From Zoogloea sp. (lineage in GTDB: Bacteria > Pseudomonadota > Gammaproteobacteria > Burkholderiales > Rhodocyclaceae): 64,000 nucleotides of DNA. The notes below the pieces were generated by a model that was not told where the DNA came from, did no database searches, and worked only from the letters and a program-made list of their open reading frames with translations. Both the position numbers and the translations under genes were made by a program. Numbering within the stretch: position 1 is the first letter of the stretch; the number at the start of each line of letters is the position of its first letter. The DNA is taken from the NCBI RefSeq assembly GCF_023150065.1, contig NZ_JAKLLN010000015.1, positions 1 to 64,000 of the forward strand, given 5' to 3'. This document shows, in pieces, positions 8,993 through 17,934 of the stretch.

Positions 8993-10621
8993 ATGTCCCG
9001 GAACTACACCTACACCTCCCCGCCCGCTTCGGCCCGGCCGGGCTGGGGAACCCTGCTCATCCTCCTGTGCCTGGCCCTGGCGGTCCGTCTGTGGCTTTTC
9101 GTCGGCCTGTCCGGCTCGGACGACGCCGTCTATTCCCAGCGCGGCCTGGAAGTCGCCCTCGGCCAATGGCTGCCGTCCGACTACATCGGCGACCTGCGCT
9201 ACGGCATGAATCTGCCCATCGCCGCATCGGTCAAGCTGCTGGGCATGAACAACGCCGGCCTGGTCGGCTGGGGCCTGCTGTGCTCGCTGGCCGAGATCGC
9301 CCTCATCTACCTGTTTGCCGAGCGCACCTGGGGCAGGCGCGTGGCGGTGTTCGCCAGCGCGATCCTGATCGTCACCCCCCTCCATCTCACCTCGGCCACC
9401 AATATGTGGGCCGACGCGCCGTTCTCGCTCTTCCTCAGCACCTCCGCGATCCTGCTGTGGCTCGGCGCACGCTCCGGCCGGGCGGCGCTGATCTTCGCCT
9501 CCGGCCTGGCCTGCGGGCTCGCCGGCTGGGTCAAGCCCGAACCCGCGGTGGTCTTTGGCCTCACCCTGACCATCCTGGCCCTCATCCACCTCGAGGCACG
9601 GCGCCAGGTTGGCTGGATTTTCGCCGGCGCCATCGTGGCCGCCATTCCCAACCTGATCCTGTTCACCTGGGCGTTTGGCGATCCGCTTTACTACCTGCAT
9701 GCGGGCGCCCGCAACCTGCAGTCGAATTTCATCGAAAACGCCGCCCCCTGGGGTGATCATTCGGGCAGCTACTATTTCCGCCAGCTCTTCGTCGACGGCC
9801 GGGCCTTCTGGCTCGCGCCGCTGCTGGCCATCCCGGGCATGGCCCTGGCCGTGCTCAAGGGCAGCGACGAAGAACGTCGGGCCGGGCGCTTCGCCACCCT
9901 GTGGGCGGTGCTGCTGGTGCTGAGCTTCTCCTTCTTTGTGTACTCCCTGTCGCCCCTGCGCCTGATTCCGAAGCAATACAACTACGCCCTGATCTTCGCC
10001 GCACCCCTGGCCCTACTGGCCGGCCTTGCCCTGGCCCGGGTCCGCCCCGTGCTCGCGGTGCCGGCTCTCGTGACGGCCGTGATCGGTGGCCTGCTGCTGG
10101 GCAGCCTGGACGGATTCTCCCGCCACCTCCACGGAGAAACCCACTTTGCCTCGCTGCGCTTCGCCCGCCAGCACCCTGAGGCCCTGGTTTTCATCAGTAC
10201 CCAGGGCTACAACCTCAACAAGGTGCAACGCCTGATGGGCCGCGACCACGCCCCCAACGTGCGCCGCCTCGCCGAGCTGGCGCCGGCCCGGGGCGAAGCC
10301 GCGCCGCTCCCCCCCGACCGCCCGTACTTTGTGGCCTTCCACGCCAACTGGCCGGAGACCCGCGGCAAGGCGGGGCAGCTGCTGCAAGGAGACCGCGCCC
10401 ACTGCCTGCGTCCGGTCGCCGAGAGCGTCGGCACGCCCAATGCCACCGAACAGGCGGTCAGCGCACTGCTGGTGGCAGTGCGGTCAGTGCTGCCGCCCGC
10501 CATCGACCATAGCATCAGCTTCACCGACGACGTGCTCCACCCCCAGCCGGTACGCTTCCATGCCCTCGACAGCGCCTGCCTCAGCCAGGGTGGCACGCAG
10601 CTCGCAGGGGTTCGCCCATGA
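8993..10621 (+). CDS. GT39/ArnT-like membrane glycosyltransferase
   Basis: 542-residue polytopic membrane protein of the PMT/ArnT-like glycosyltransferase superfamily, which uses polyprenyl-phosphate sugars on the periplasmic side. After the first helix (about 18-40) comes SGSDDAVYSQRGLEVALG, where the acidic pair corresponds to the catalytic acidic residue of the first periplasmic loop in this family. Ten or more further hydrophobic segments follow, then a C-terminal soluble tail from about residue 390. The acceptor is unknown; lipid A, an exopolysaccharide or a glycoprotein are all possible. ATG 8993 is preferred over the in-frame TTG at 8978. A TATAAA at 8895-8900 could be part of its promoter. 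Confidence 0.8.
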   Translation: MSRNYTYTSPPASARPGWGTLLILLCLALAVRLWLFVGLSGSDDAVYSQRGLEVALGQWLPSDYIGDLRYGMNLPIAASVKLLGMNNAGLVGWGLLCSLAEIALIYLFAERTWGRRVAVFASAILIVTPLHLTSATNMWADAPFSLFLSTSAILLWLGARSGRAALIFASGLACGLAGWVKPEPAVVFGLTLTILALIHLEARRQVGWIFAGAIVAAIPNLILFTWAFGDPLYYLHAGARNLQSNFIENAAPWGDHSGSYYFRQLFVDGRAFWLAPLLAIPGMALAVLKGSDEERRAGRFATLWAVLLVLSFSFFVYSLSPLRLIPKQYNYALIFAAPLALLAGLALARVRPVLAVPALVTAVIGGLLLGSLDGFSRHLHGETHFASLRFARQHPEALVFISTQGYNLNKVQRLMGRDHAPNVRRLAELAPARGEAAPLPPDRPYFVAFHANWPETRGKAGQLLQGDRAHCLRPVAESVGTPNATEQAVSALLVAVRSVLPPAIDHSISFTDDVLHPQPVRFHALDSACLSQGGTQLAGVRP

Positions 10622-10729
10622 TTCACCGGGCTCGGCAGGGTCGCCCGGCCCCGCCGCCGGTCGGGGGCAGTTGCCGCCAACCGGCTTCCGCGGAGACAAT
10701 AACGGGTTGATCCGCGCAATCCCTCATCC

Positions 10730-11449
10730 GTGAAACTCGAACGCATCCTCCAGAACCAGGGCTTCGGCAGCCGTCGCCAGTGCCGGCAGCTTGTCGAACT
10801 CGGCGAAGTCCGCATCGGCGGCGAAATCGTCGACAATCCGGGCGCCGAAATCGCCACCGCCGGCCTCGTCTTCGAGGTCGAGGGCGAAGCCTGGACCTAC
10901 CGCGAGAAGACCTACCTCGCCCTCTACAAACCGTCCGGCTACGAGTGCTCCCACGAGCCCAAGCACCACCGCGGCGTTTACAGCCTGCTGCCCCACCAGC
11001 TGGTTGCCCGCAACGTGCAGAGCGTCGGGCGGCTCGACGTGGATACCACCGGCCTGCTGCTGTTTTCCGACGACGGGGCCTTCATCCACAACCTGTCCTC
11101 CCCCAAGAAGCACGTCCCCAAGATCTACCGCGCCGAGTTGGCCGAGGACGGCAGCGAGACCCTCATCCAGCGCCTGCTGGCCGGCGTCGACCTGATCGAC
11201 GAGCCCCTGCCGGTACCGGCGCTCACGGCCCGCCTGCTGGCCCCGCGCACCCTGGAGATGAGCGTCGACCTGGGCAAGTACCACGTGGTCAAACGCATGA
11301 TCGCCGCCGCCGGCAACCATGTTGAGCAGCTGCACCGCAGCGGCTTTGGCGGCCTCAGCCTGGGCGAAGGCTGCCTTGCCGGGCTGGCCGAAGGCGAATG
11401 GGTCTACCTCGAAGCGGCCGACCTCCAACAACTGCACCCCGCCGCCTGA
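10730..11449 (+). CDS. rRNA pseudouridine synthase, RsuA/RluE family
   Basis: 239-residue RNA pseudouridine synthase of the RsuA/RluB/E/F group. An S4 RNA-binding domain covers residues 1-48 ([20 protein letters not shown]). The catalytic motif [17 protein letters not shown] carries the nucleophilic Asp103, and [11 protein letters not shown] is the segment seen in RsuA, which modifies U516 of 16S rRNA. The start is GTG at 10730, immediately before the S4 domain. It is followed 11 bp later by a second synthase gene, so two rRNA modification enzymes are probably co-expressed. RsuA itself is the most likely identity. Confidence 0.85.
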   Translation: MKLERILQNQGFGSRRQCRQLVELGEVRIGGEIVDNPGAEIATAGLVFEVEGEAWTYREKTYLALYKPSGYECSHEPKHHRGVYSLLPHQLVARNVQSVGRLDVDTTGLLLFSDDGAFIHNLSSPKKHVPKIYRAELAEDGSETLIQRLLAGVDLIDEPLPVPALTARLLAPRTLEMSVDLGKYHVVKRMIAAAGNHVEQLHRSGFGGLSLGEGCLAGLAEGEWVYLEAADLQQLHPAA

Positions 11450-11460
11450 AAGGGCCGACC

Positions 11461-12744
11461 ATGACCGATACGCCCCGCCGCCGCCCGCCCGCCCCCACCC
11501 GGGCCGGCACCCTGAGCCTCAAGCCCCGCGCCGCCGCGCCGGCCAACGTGGCCCCGGCCGACGCCGCCCCGCCCGCAAAACCCGAGACCCGCGACTGGCG
11601 CAAGCCCGCCACCGGCGCCGGCCGCAACCGGGGCAAGGCCTCCTTCCCCGAACAGGCCAACACCGAACCCGTGCGCCGCAACGCCGACGCCGGTGACGAG
11701 CGTCCCCGCGGCGACCGCCCGCCGCGCCAGGACGGCGACCGTCCCGCCCGCCCGTACGGGGATCGCCCACCCCGCCAGGATGGCGAGCGCCCGGCACGCC
11801 CTTACGGAGACCGTCCGCCCCGCGCCGCCGGTGATCGCCCCCGCGATGACCGCCCCCGTGGCGACCGGCCCCCGCGCCAGGACGGCGACCGCCCCGCCCG
11901 ACCCTACGGTGATCGGCCCGCCCGCCCGGAAGGCGAGCGCCCGCCCCGCCACGAACGCAAGGCCTGGAGCGGTGAGCCGCGCCCGGCTCCAACCCCGTCG
12001 CCCCTGCGGGATGACGGCTCCATCCGCCTCTCCAAGCGCATGACCGAGCTGGGCCTGTGTTCCCGCCGTGAGGCCGACGAGTACATCGAGAAGGGCTGGG
12101 TCCGCGTCGATGGCCGGGTGGTCAGCGAGCTCGGCTCCCGGGTCAAGCCGGGCCAGCAGGTCGAACTCGACCGGCGTGGCCAGACCTTCCAGGACCGCCG
12201 CGTCACCATCCTGCTCAACAAACCGGTGGGCTATGTCTCGGGCCAGGCCGAAGACGGCTACGAGCCCGCCAGCGTGCTCATCACCGCCGACAACCGCTGG
12301 GCCGAAGACCCGTCCGAGACCCGCTACCTGCGCAGCCACCAGAACGGCCTGGCGCCCGCCGGGCGGCTCGACATCGACTCCATCGGCCTCCTGGTGTTCA
12401 CCCAGGACGGGCGCATCGCCCGGGCCCTGATCGGTGACGACTCCAGCATCGAGAAGGAGTACCACGTGCGCGTCGAAGGCAGCCTCGACGCCGCCGGGCT
12501 GAAGCTGCTCAACCACGGCCTGTCCCTCGACGGCGTGGCCCTGCGCCCGGCCAAGGTCAGCTGGCTCAACGAAGACCAGCTGCGCTTCGTCCTGCGCGAA
12601 GGCAAGAAGCGCCAGATCCGGCGCATGTGCGAACTGGTCGGGCTGAAGGTGGTGGGCCTCAAGCGGGTACGCATCGGCCGCGTCATGCTCGGCCACCTGC
12701 CGCCGGGCCAGTGGCGCTACCTGGGGCCTGACGAGGTCTTCTGA
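11461..12744 (+). CDS. rluF: 23S rRNA pseudouridine synthase, RluF-like, with repetitive disordered N-terminus
   Basis: 427 residues. The first 185 are disordered, rich in Arg, Pro, Asp and Gly, and include about five degenerate copies of a 16-residue unit ([16 protein letters not shown]) at 84-164. An S4 domain follows (about 187-235), then a pseudouridine synthase domain with [17 protein letters not shown] (catalytic Asp304) and [14 protein letters not shown]. The catalytic half matches RluF, which modifies U2604 of 23S rRNA in E. coli. The arginine-rich tail probably adds RNA binding. The ATG at 11461 lies 11 bp after the preceding synthase gene. Confidence 0.85.
   Translation: MTDTPRRRPPAPTRAGTLSLKPRAAAPANVAPADAAPPAKPETRDWRKPATGAGRNRGKASFPEQANTEPVRRNADAGDERPRGDRPPRQDGDRPARPYGDRPPRQDGERPARPYGDRPPRAAGDRPRDDRPRGDRPPRQDGDRPARPYGDRPARPEGERPPRHERKAWSGEPRPAPTPSPLRDDGSIRLSKRMTELGLCSRREADEYIEKGWVRVDGRVVSELGSRVKPGQQVELDRRGQTFQDRRVTILLNKPVGYVSGQAEDGYEPASVLITADNRWAEDPSETRYLRSHQNGLAPAGRLDIDSIGLLVFTQDGRIARALIGDDSSIEKEYHVRVEGSLDAAGLKLLNHGLSLDGVALRPAKVSWLNEDQLRFVLREGKKRQIRRMCELVGLKVVGLKRVRIGRVMLGHLPPGQWRYLGPDEVF
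11710..11952 (+). repeat. 48-bp tandem repeat array inside the RluF-like gene
   Basis: Roughly five imperfect 48-bp units encoding variants of [16 protein letters not shown], with one diverged unit in the middle (about 11830-11870). The frame is preserved throughout and the repeats code in only one gene, so this is a coding minisatellite and not a CRISPR array. Confidence 0.8.
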
Positions 12745-12764
12745 GCATCCATCCACGCTTCGCC

Positions 12765-13409
12765 ATGCCCATGACCGCCCTGTCCACCTTGCGCCGCCTT
12801 GTCGTCACCGGCCTCGCCGGCCTGCTCCTCGGGCCGGTGGCTGGTGCCGCCACCCTCGACGCGATCTACGAAGGCAGCCTGGTGCCGGAATCCTTCGATG
12901 CGCCGTTTCCGATCACCGTCGAGGTACGCGACGTGCAGGGGGTCATCGTCGGCCAGATCAAGACCGGCTCGCCCTACTCCGGGTCTGCACCGATCACCTC
13001 GGGGGAGTTCGACAGCGGCCGCTGCACACTGCGGGCGCCGATCAACGTCGGCACCGTGCTGCGCCTCTCCGGCACCTGTCACCCGCGGCTCTTCGAGGGC
13101 CGCTACACCCTCAGCTCGAACCGCAAGGAAGGCAGCTCCACCGGCACCTTCCGGCTGATGCGCAAGGCCGACCCAGGCAAGCCCGGGGACGAGGCCGCAC
13201 GCCGCCGCGCCGTACTGCCCACCACCACCCTGACCGAGTGCATCAACGCCAACACCCGCTGCCTGGTGGGCTGCCCCAAGGGCGACTACAACACCGAGTT
13301 CCTGTGCGTGAACCGCTGCCGCCAGCGCCACCTGGCCTGCAAGGGCAAGGCGACGGCCCCACCTCCGGCGCCAGTCCGCAGCGACCAGCCAGAAGCCGAA
13401 GAACGCTAG
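12765..13409 (+). CDS. Exported protein with C-terminal six-cysteine twin CX3C module
   Basis: 214 residues, family not recognised. The signal peptide is residues 1-28 (hydrophobic core VVTGLAGLLLGPVAGA). A beta-rich middle part (30-130) is followed by a compact Cys module spaced CX6CX3CX10CX3CX6C (about residues 160-193), then a Pro-rich tail. The two CX3C pairs suggest a disulfide-linked helical hairpin, which fits a periplasmic or secreted location. It sits between the RluF-like gene and prfB with no evident functional link. I know of no activity to assign. Confidence 0.6.
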   Translation: MPMTALSTLRRLVVTGLAGLLLGPVAGAATLDAIYEGSLVPESFDAPFPITVEVRDVQGVIVGQIKTGSPYSGSAPITSGEFDSGRCTLRAPINVGTVLRLSGTCHPRLFEGRYTLSSNRKEGSSTGTFRLMRKADPGKPGDEAARRRAVLPTTTLTECINANTRCLVGCPKGDYNTEFLCVNRCRQRHLACKGKATAPPPAPVRSDQPEAEER

Positions 13410-13457
13410 ACATCACCCCCGACGCATCGTCAGGGGGCCCTGCGCCCGGGCTGAAGG

Positions 13458-13463
13458 TATAAT
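13458..13463 (+). promoter_or_regulatory. Candidate -10 box for prfB
   Basis: TATAAT within GGTATAATGCC, 34 bp upstream of the prfB ATG. A recognisable -35 is lacking in the GC-rich upstream sequence. Confidence 0.4.
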
Positions 13464-13497
13464 GCCCGGTTTTCCCGCACCAGCCAGGGCCCCGATC

Positions 13498-14602
13498 ATG
13501 GAAGCAGAACGCCTCAACGCCATCTCCAACAAGCTCGCCGACCTGAAGGCCCGGGAGCTCGAACTTCGGAGGTATCTTTGACTACGATACCAAGGCAGAA
13601 AAGCTGATCGAAGTCAGCAAGCAGCTCGAAGACCCGAACATCTGGAACGACGCCGCCCAGGCCCAGGAGCTGGGCAAGGAAAAGAAGACCCTTGAAGGCG
13701 TGGTCGTGAATCTGCAGGAGATCGAACAGGGCCTCGCCGACGGCAAGGACCTCTTCGAACTCGCCTCCATGGAAGAGGACGAGGACACCATGCAGGCTGT
13801 CGAGGCCGACGTTGCCAACCTCGAAGCCCGGGTCGGCGAACTCGAATTCCGTCGCATGTTCAACAACCCGATGGACGGCAACGCCTGCTTCATCGAAATC
13901 CAGTCCGGCGCCGGCGGCACCGAGGCCCAGGACTGGGCCGGCATGCTCGAGCGCATGTACCTTCGCTACTGCGAGCGCAAGGGTTTCAACGTCGAACTGC
14001 TGGAAGAATCCGAAGGTGAAGTGGCCGGCATCAAGAGCGCCACCATCAAGGTCGGCGGCGAATACGCCTACGGCTTCCTGCGCACCGAGACCGGCATCCA
14101 CCGCCTCGTCCGCAAGAGCCCCTTCGACTCCAACGCCCGCCGCCACACCAGCTTCTGCTCGGTGTTCGTGTTTCCCGAGGTGGATGACTCCATCGAGATC
14201 GACATCAACCCGGCCGACGTGCGCACCGACACCTACCGGGCCTCCGGCGCGGGCGGTCAGCACATCAACAAGACCGACTCCGCGGTGCGCCTGACCCACA
14301 TCCCCACCGGCATCGTCGTGCAGTGCCAGAACGACCGTTCCCAGCACCGCAACAAGGACGAAGCCTGGTCGATGCTGCGCGCTCGCCTGTATGAAGCCGA
14401 GCTGCGCAAGCGCCAGTCCGAGCAGCAGAAGCTCGAAGACGCCAAGAGCGACATCGGCTGGGGCCACCAGATCCGCTCCTACGTGCTCGACCAGAGCCGC
14501 ATCAAGGATCTGCGCACCAGCTACGAAGTCGGCAACACCCAGGCCGTGCTCGACGGCGACCTGGACGGCTTCATCCAGGCCAGCCTGAAGCAGGGCGTCT
14601 GA
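13498..14602 (+). CDS. prfB: Peptide chain release factor 2 (programmed +1 frameshift)
   Basis: RF2, which terminates translation at UGA and UAA. It is encoded in two frames: 27 codons from ATG 13498 end at an in-frame TGA (13579-13581), and translation resumes in the +1 frame at GAC 13580, giving 367 residues in total, like E. coli RF2 (365). The second part has the RF2-specific stop-codon-recognition tripeptide SPF ([12 protein letters not shown]) and the peptidyl-tRNA hydrolysis motif GGQ in [16 protein letters not shown]. Frameshifting makes synthesis self-limiting: scarce RF2 favours the shift. Unlike in many proteobacteria, lysS does not follow directly but lies 7.4 kb downstream. Confidence 0.97.
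13567..13582 (+). promoter_or_regulatory. prfB programmed +1 frameshift site
   Basis: Contains the Shine-Dalgarno-like CGGAGG, three bases further TAT, then the slippery CTT followed by TGA C. This is the canonical autoregulatory recoding element of bacterial RF2 genes (E. coli: AGGGGGTATCTTTGAC). Confidence 0.96.
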
Positions 14603-14625
14603 GCCCGTCTGCCGCAGGAGTTGCG

Positions 14626-15870
14626 ATGAAGCGTCTGCTCGCCGGCCTGCTGGCCGTCATCCTGCTCCTGCTGGCGGGTGTCACCGTACTGGCCTTCCGG
14701 GCCATCCAGGACACCCCGCTGGTCACCGGGGACAGCGTGCTGTCCCCGTCAGCCATCGGCCGCGCCAAAACTGTCATCCGCCTCAACGACCCGCGCCGCC
14801 TGCGCCCGGGCACCCACCGGGAGAGCCGCATCCTGGCCGGTGATCTGGAAACGCTGGTCAATCTGGCCCTGCGGCGCGGCCACGCCACGGTGGTCCTCGA
14901 AGACGGCCTGGCCGACCTGCGCTACACCCTGGCCGTGCCGCCCACGCCCCTGGGCCGCTACCTCAACCTGTGGGCCCGGGTGGCGGTGGGGCCCGACGGC
15001 CTCGAGTTCCACAAGGTCCGGGTAGGCAGCGTGCCCATCCCCGGCCCTCTGTTCCGCATGGGGCTCGATTACGCCATCGGCAAGTCCGAGCTCGCCCCCG
15101 AGCTGGCCCTGCTGCGCCAGACCATCCATCACGTCGCCTTCGTGCCCGGCGAACTGCGCATCCGCTACACCTGGAAGCCCGAGATCCTCGACAGCGCCCG
15201 GGCCCGGGTGCTGCCCCCGGAAGATCGTGAGCGCCTCGCCGCCGCCCACCTCCGCCTCGTCGCCCACATGGACCGTGCCGGAGACGGCCGGCGCCAGGCG
15301 CCCCTGGCCGAGGTGCTCGGGCCGCTGCTCCAGGAGGCCGCCAATGGCAAGGCCGGCACCGAGCTGGGGCAGGCCTACCGCAACCTGCTGCTGGTCACCG
15401 CTTTCCAGCTGTCGGGGCGCAACATCGCCCAGTTGGTGCCCGAGGCCGCCCAGTGGCCACGTCCCCGCCCCCTCACCCTCACCCTGCGCGGCCGTGAAGA
15501 CCTGGCCCAGCACTTCATGGTCTCCGCCGCCCTGGCCGCCTGGGCCGGCGAACCCCTGGCCAGTGCCGTCGGGGTCGGCAAGGAGGTCGATGACGCCCGC
15601 AGCGGCAGCGGCTTCTCGTTTGCCGATCTGGCCGCCGACCGGGCCGGCACCCGCCTGGGCGAGCTGGTGGCCGGCAATCCCCAGCGCCTGGCCGCTGCAG
15701 TGGGCGCCGGCCTCAGCGACACGGCCCTGCTGCCGCCCGTCACCGACCTGCCCGAATCCATGATGGCCGCCGAGTTCCAGCGCCGCTTCGGCGGCGTCGG
15801 CGCCCCGGCCTACCAGCGCATGAGCGACGAAATCGACCGGCGCATCGACGCCCTGTCCCTCTTCCGCTGA
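14626..15870 (+). CDS. Membrane-anchored protein with YfiM/DUF2279-like C-terminal pattern
   Basis: 414 residues, function unknown. One N-terminal membrane anchor (residues 4-26) precedes a large periplasmic part. In the last third a pattern resembling the YfiM/DUF2279 family is visible: an His-Phe near residue 304 (LAQHFMVSAALAAWAGE), then VGKEVDDA, then SGFSFADLAADRAGTRLGE, i.e. H...G...KE..D...DL.AD..G..LG. That similarity is pattern-based and unverified. A good AGGAG precedes the ATG. It ends 8 bp before the SMC-complex operon, so co-transcription is likely, but a functional link is only inferred. Confidence 0.55.
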   Translation: MKRLLAGLLAVILLLLAGVTVLAFRAIQDTPLVTGDSVLSPSAIGRAKTVIRLNDPRRLRPGTHRESRILAGDLETLVNLALRRGHATVVLEDGLADLRYTLAVPPTPLGRYLNLWARVAVGPDGLEFHKVRVGSVPIPGPLFRMGLDYAIGKSELAPELALLRQTIHHVAFVPGELRIRYTWKPEILDSARARVLPPEDRERLAAAHLRLVAHMDRAGDGRRQAPLAEVLGPLLQEAANGKAGTELGQAYRNLLLVTAFQLSGRNIAQLVPEAAQWPRPRPLTLTLRGREDLAQHFMVSAALAAWAGEPLASAVGVGKEVDDARSGSGFSFADLAADRAGTRLGELVAGNPQRLAAAVGAGLSDTALLPPVTDLPESMMAAEFQRRFGGVGAPAYQRMSDEIDRRIDALSLFR

Positions 15871-15878
15871 CCCTGCCC

Positions 15879-17243
15879 ATGTCCGAAGTCCGCCTGGAAG
15901 AGCTCCTCGCCCCCGGCGTCGCCGCCGACGACGTGCCCGAGCTCGCCCCCCTGCTCGGCGCCCGGCCGCTGCTATCGGCCTTCAGCACCCTCTTTCATGG
16001 CAGCGAGGCCGAGGTGCTGATGCGCCTGCTGGTGCTGCGCGAGATCGGCCGTGAGACCGACGCCCCCCGCTGGGGCCCGGAGCAGCTGCGCCAGCGCTTC
16101 GCCTTCCTCGACCCGGTCAAGCTCGAGACCGTGCTGCGCCGGCTACGCGGAAACGGCCTGCTGGAGATCGGCGACGACAACCTCTACGCCCTCTCCGACC
16201 TGGGCCGCAACGCCGTGGCGGCCATCGCCATGCTGGTCAGCTTCAGCGCCGAGGATGACCTGGAGTTGGGCTTCCTCACCACCCAGCTGGCCGGCCTGCA
16301 GGCCGTGGGCAGCGTCACCCCGGAGGCCCTCGGCCACCTGCTGGGCAAGCTCAACGACCTGGCCTGGCACTTCGAGGACGCCATCGCCTCGGGCTCCGAG
16401 TTCCGCATCACCGACGCCCGCCGGCGCCTCTCCGCCAACACCCGCTGGATCGAGCGCGGCACCGAGATCCTGCGCGAGCTGCTGGCCGACCCGGAGGTAC
16501 CCTTCGACCTGGCCCGCGTCGCCCAGCGCATCGGCCTGGCCCAGTCGCGCCTGGCCCGGGTGGACGCGGCCTTCCAGCGCGCCCTCAACAAGATCGAGGC
16601 CCAGCGGGTCACTCTGGGCGGCTCGGGCATCTCGTCCAGCGACGTGGCCAGCTGGCTGCGGCGCCTGGATGTGCGGCAGCTGGCCGCCCTGGCCGACGGC
16701 GCCCTCGCCCCGGCGCCAGAGCTCACCCTGCTGGCCGGCGGCCACGAGCTCCTCGACCGGGCCGAACTCGCCCTGTCCGACGAAGCCCGCCAGATCGAGG
16801 CCGACACCGCCCTGCCCCCCGCCGAGGACGCCCCCAGCAACCGCGCCCCCGAACAGGAAGACCTGCGCCTGCTGCAGCACTTCAGCCAGCGCCTGGCCCG
16901 CCTCACCGAAGCCGGCAGCACCCCGGCGGCCCTCGCCAGCCTGGTGGCCGGCGGCGGCTTTCCGGCGGCCTCCTACCGCCTCTCACTGCTCGCCCTGCTG
17001 GCCGACGGGGGCGGCGAAGGCGGCGCCACACCGGCCGACGGCCCCATCGGCGAGTTCATGCGCCTGCCCCTCGAGGTGCGCTTCGAGGCCACCACGGTCA
17101 AGGTCGGTGAGGACGAGATCGCCACCATGTCCACCGGCATGGTGGGCGCCAAGGGCAGTCTGCCAGCCGCCGAGGCCCTGCCCGTCCTTGATGCCCAAGA
17201 AGCCCTCGCCGCCCTCGACGACACCCTCTCCGACCCCGCCTGA
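15879..17243 (+). CDS. Kleisin-like subunit of an SMC complex (MksF/MukF-like)
   Basis: 454-residue cytoplasmic protein, first of three tightly packed genes in the order kleisin-kite-SMC, as in mksFEB/mukFEB. A winged-helix-like region is visible at about residues 60-110 (PVKLETVLRRLRGNGLLEI), a long helical middle part at 120-260, and a C-terminal domain ending the chain, consistent with MukF/MksF layout. It probably bridges the SMC heads. Its stop overlaps the next start (TGATG). Sequence similarity to characterised kleisins looks weak, so the call leans on operon order and architecture. No JetD/MksG nuclease gene is adjacent. Confidence 0.6.
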   Translation: MSEVRLEELLAPGVAADDVPELAPLLGARPLLSAFSTLFHGSEAEVLMRLLVLREIGRETDAPRWGPEQLRQRFAFLDPVKLETVLRRLRGNGLLEIGDDNLYALSDLGRNAVAAIAMLVSFSAEDDLELGFLTTQLAGLQAVGSVTPEALGHLLGKLNDLAWHFEDAIASGSEFRITDARRRLSANTRWIERGTEILRELLADPEVPFDLARVAQRIGLAQSRLARVDAAFQRALNKIEAQRVTLGGSGISSSDVASWLRRLDVRQLAALADGALAPAPELTLLAGGHELLDRAELALSDEARQIEADTALPPAEDAPSNRAPEQEDLRLLQHFSQRLARLTEAGSTPAALASLVAGGGFPAASYRLSLLALLADGGGEGGATPADGPIGEFMRLPLEVRFEATTVKVGEDEIATMSTGMVGAKGSLPAAEALPVLDAQEALAALDDTLSDPA

Positions 17244-17932
17244 TGGAACAACAGATCCGCACCCTCACCGCCCGCCTGCTGGCCAGCCGCAGCCTGCCCC
17301 GCAGCGACGCCCTGGTGCGCCGCGCCCTGGTCGATGAAAGCTTCCGCACCGAGCTCGACACCCGCCTGTCGGCCGTGGGCCTGCAGCTCATCGACAACCC
17401 CTACGCCGAACACGTGGCCGTCGCCCTCGCCAGCGACGTGCACGAACCGGTGTTCGGCGCCACCCGCGAATACGCCGCCAGCAACGTGGGCCTGACCCGC
17501 GACCAGCTCGCCCTGCTCATCGTCATCTGGGCCCTGATCATCCTGCCCAAGCGCGAGCGCCAGGTGAATCGCCAGCGCCTCGCCGACGACGGCCAGGAAG
17601 ACATGTTCGGCAAGGATGCCCCCCTGGAGCGCGGTGAAGGCGTCTCCGGCGCCATCCCCGAAGCCTCCCTGCTGGCCGACTTCTCGGCGGTGCTGGGCCA
17701 CAAGACCTACGTCCAGGGCAAGCTCCTGTCCCGTCTGGCCCAGCTCGGCTTCATCAAGCGCCGGGGCGGCATGATCCACGAGGGCCCGCTCCTCGACGTG
17801 CTCCTCGACTACCGCCTGCTGGCCGATCGCATCATCTACGGCACCCTCGGCGAAGTGCTGGCCCAGGCCGGCCACCCGCCCCCCGCCGGCGACGCCTTCA
17901 CGCCGCCCGAAGACACCGCCGAGGAAGACTGA
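17243..17932 (+). CDS. Kite-like subunit of an SMC complex (MksE-like)
   Basis: 229 residues in the second position of the SMC operon, overlapping the preceding gene by one base and ending 2 bp before the SMC gene. It appears to be a helical, winged-helix protein: a helix-rich N-terminal half, a strongly hydrophobic buried helix LALLIVIWALIILPKRERQ (about 92-110), then a second domain containing FSAVLGHKTYVQGKLLSRLAQLGFIKRRGG that looks like a winged helix. This matches the size and role of MksE/MukE/ScpB kite proteins, which dimerise and bind the kleisin. The assignment is inferred from position, size and predicted fold. Confidence 0.6.
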   Translation: MEQQIRTLTARLLASRSLPRSDALVRRALVDESFRTELDTRLSAVGLQLIDNPYAEHVAVALASDVHEPVFGATREYAASNVGLTRDQLALLIVIWALIILPKRERQVNRQRLADDGQEDMFGKDAPLERGEGVSGAIPEASLLADFSAVLGHKTYVQGKLLSRLAQLGFIKRRGGMIHEGPLLDVLLDYRLLADRIIYGTLGEVLAQAGHPPPAGDAFTPPEDTAEED

Positions 17933-17934
17933 GC

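Noticed and set aside
11710-11952. CRISPR-like array from regularly spaced repeats
   Set aside because: Repeats are contiguous, without unique spacers, and code in frame for a protein tail.
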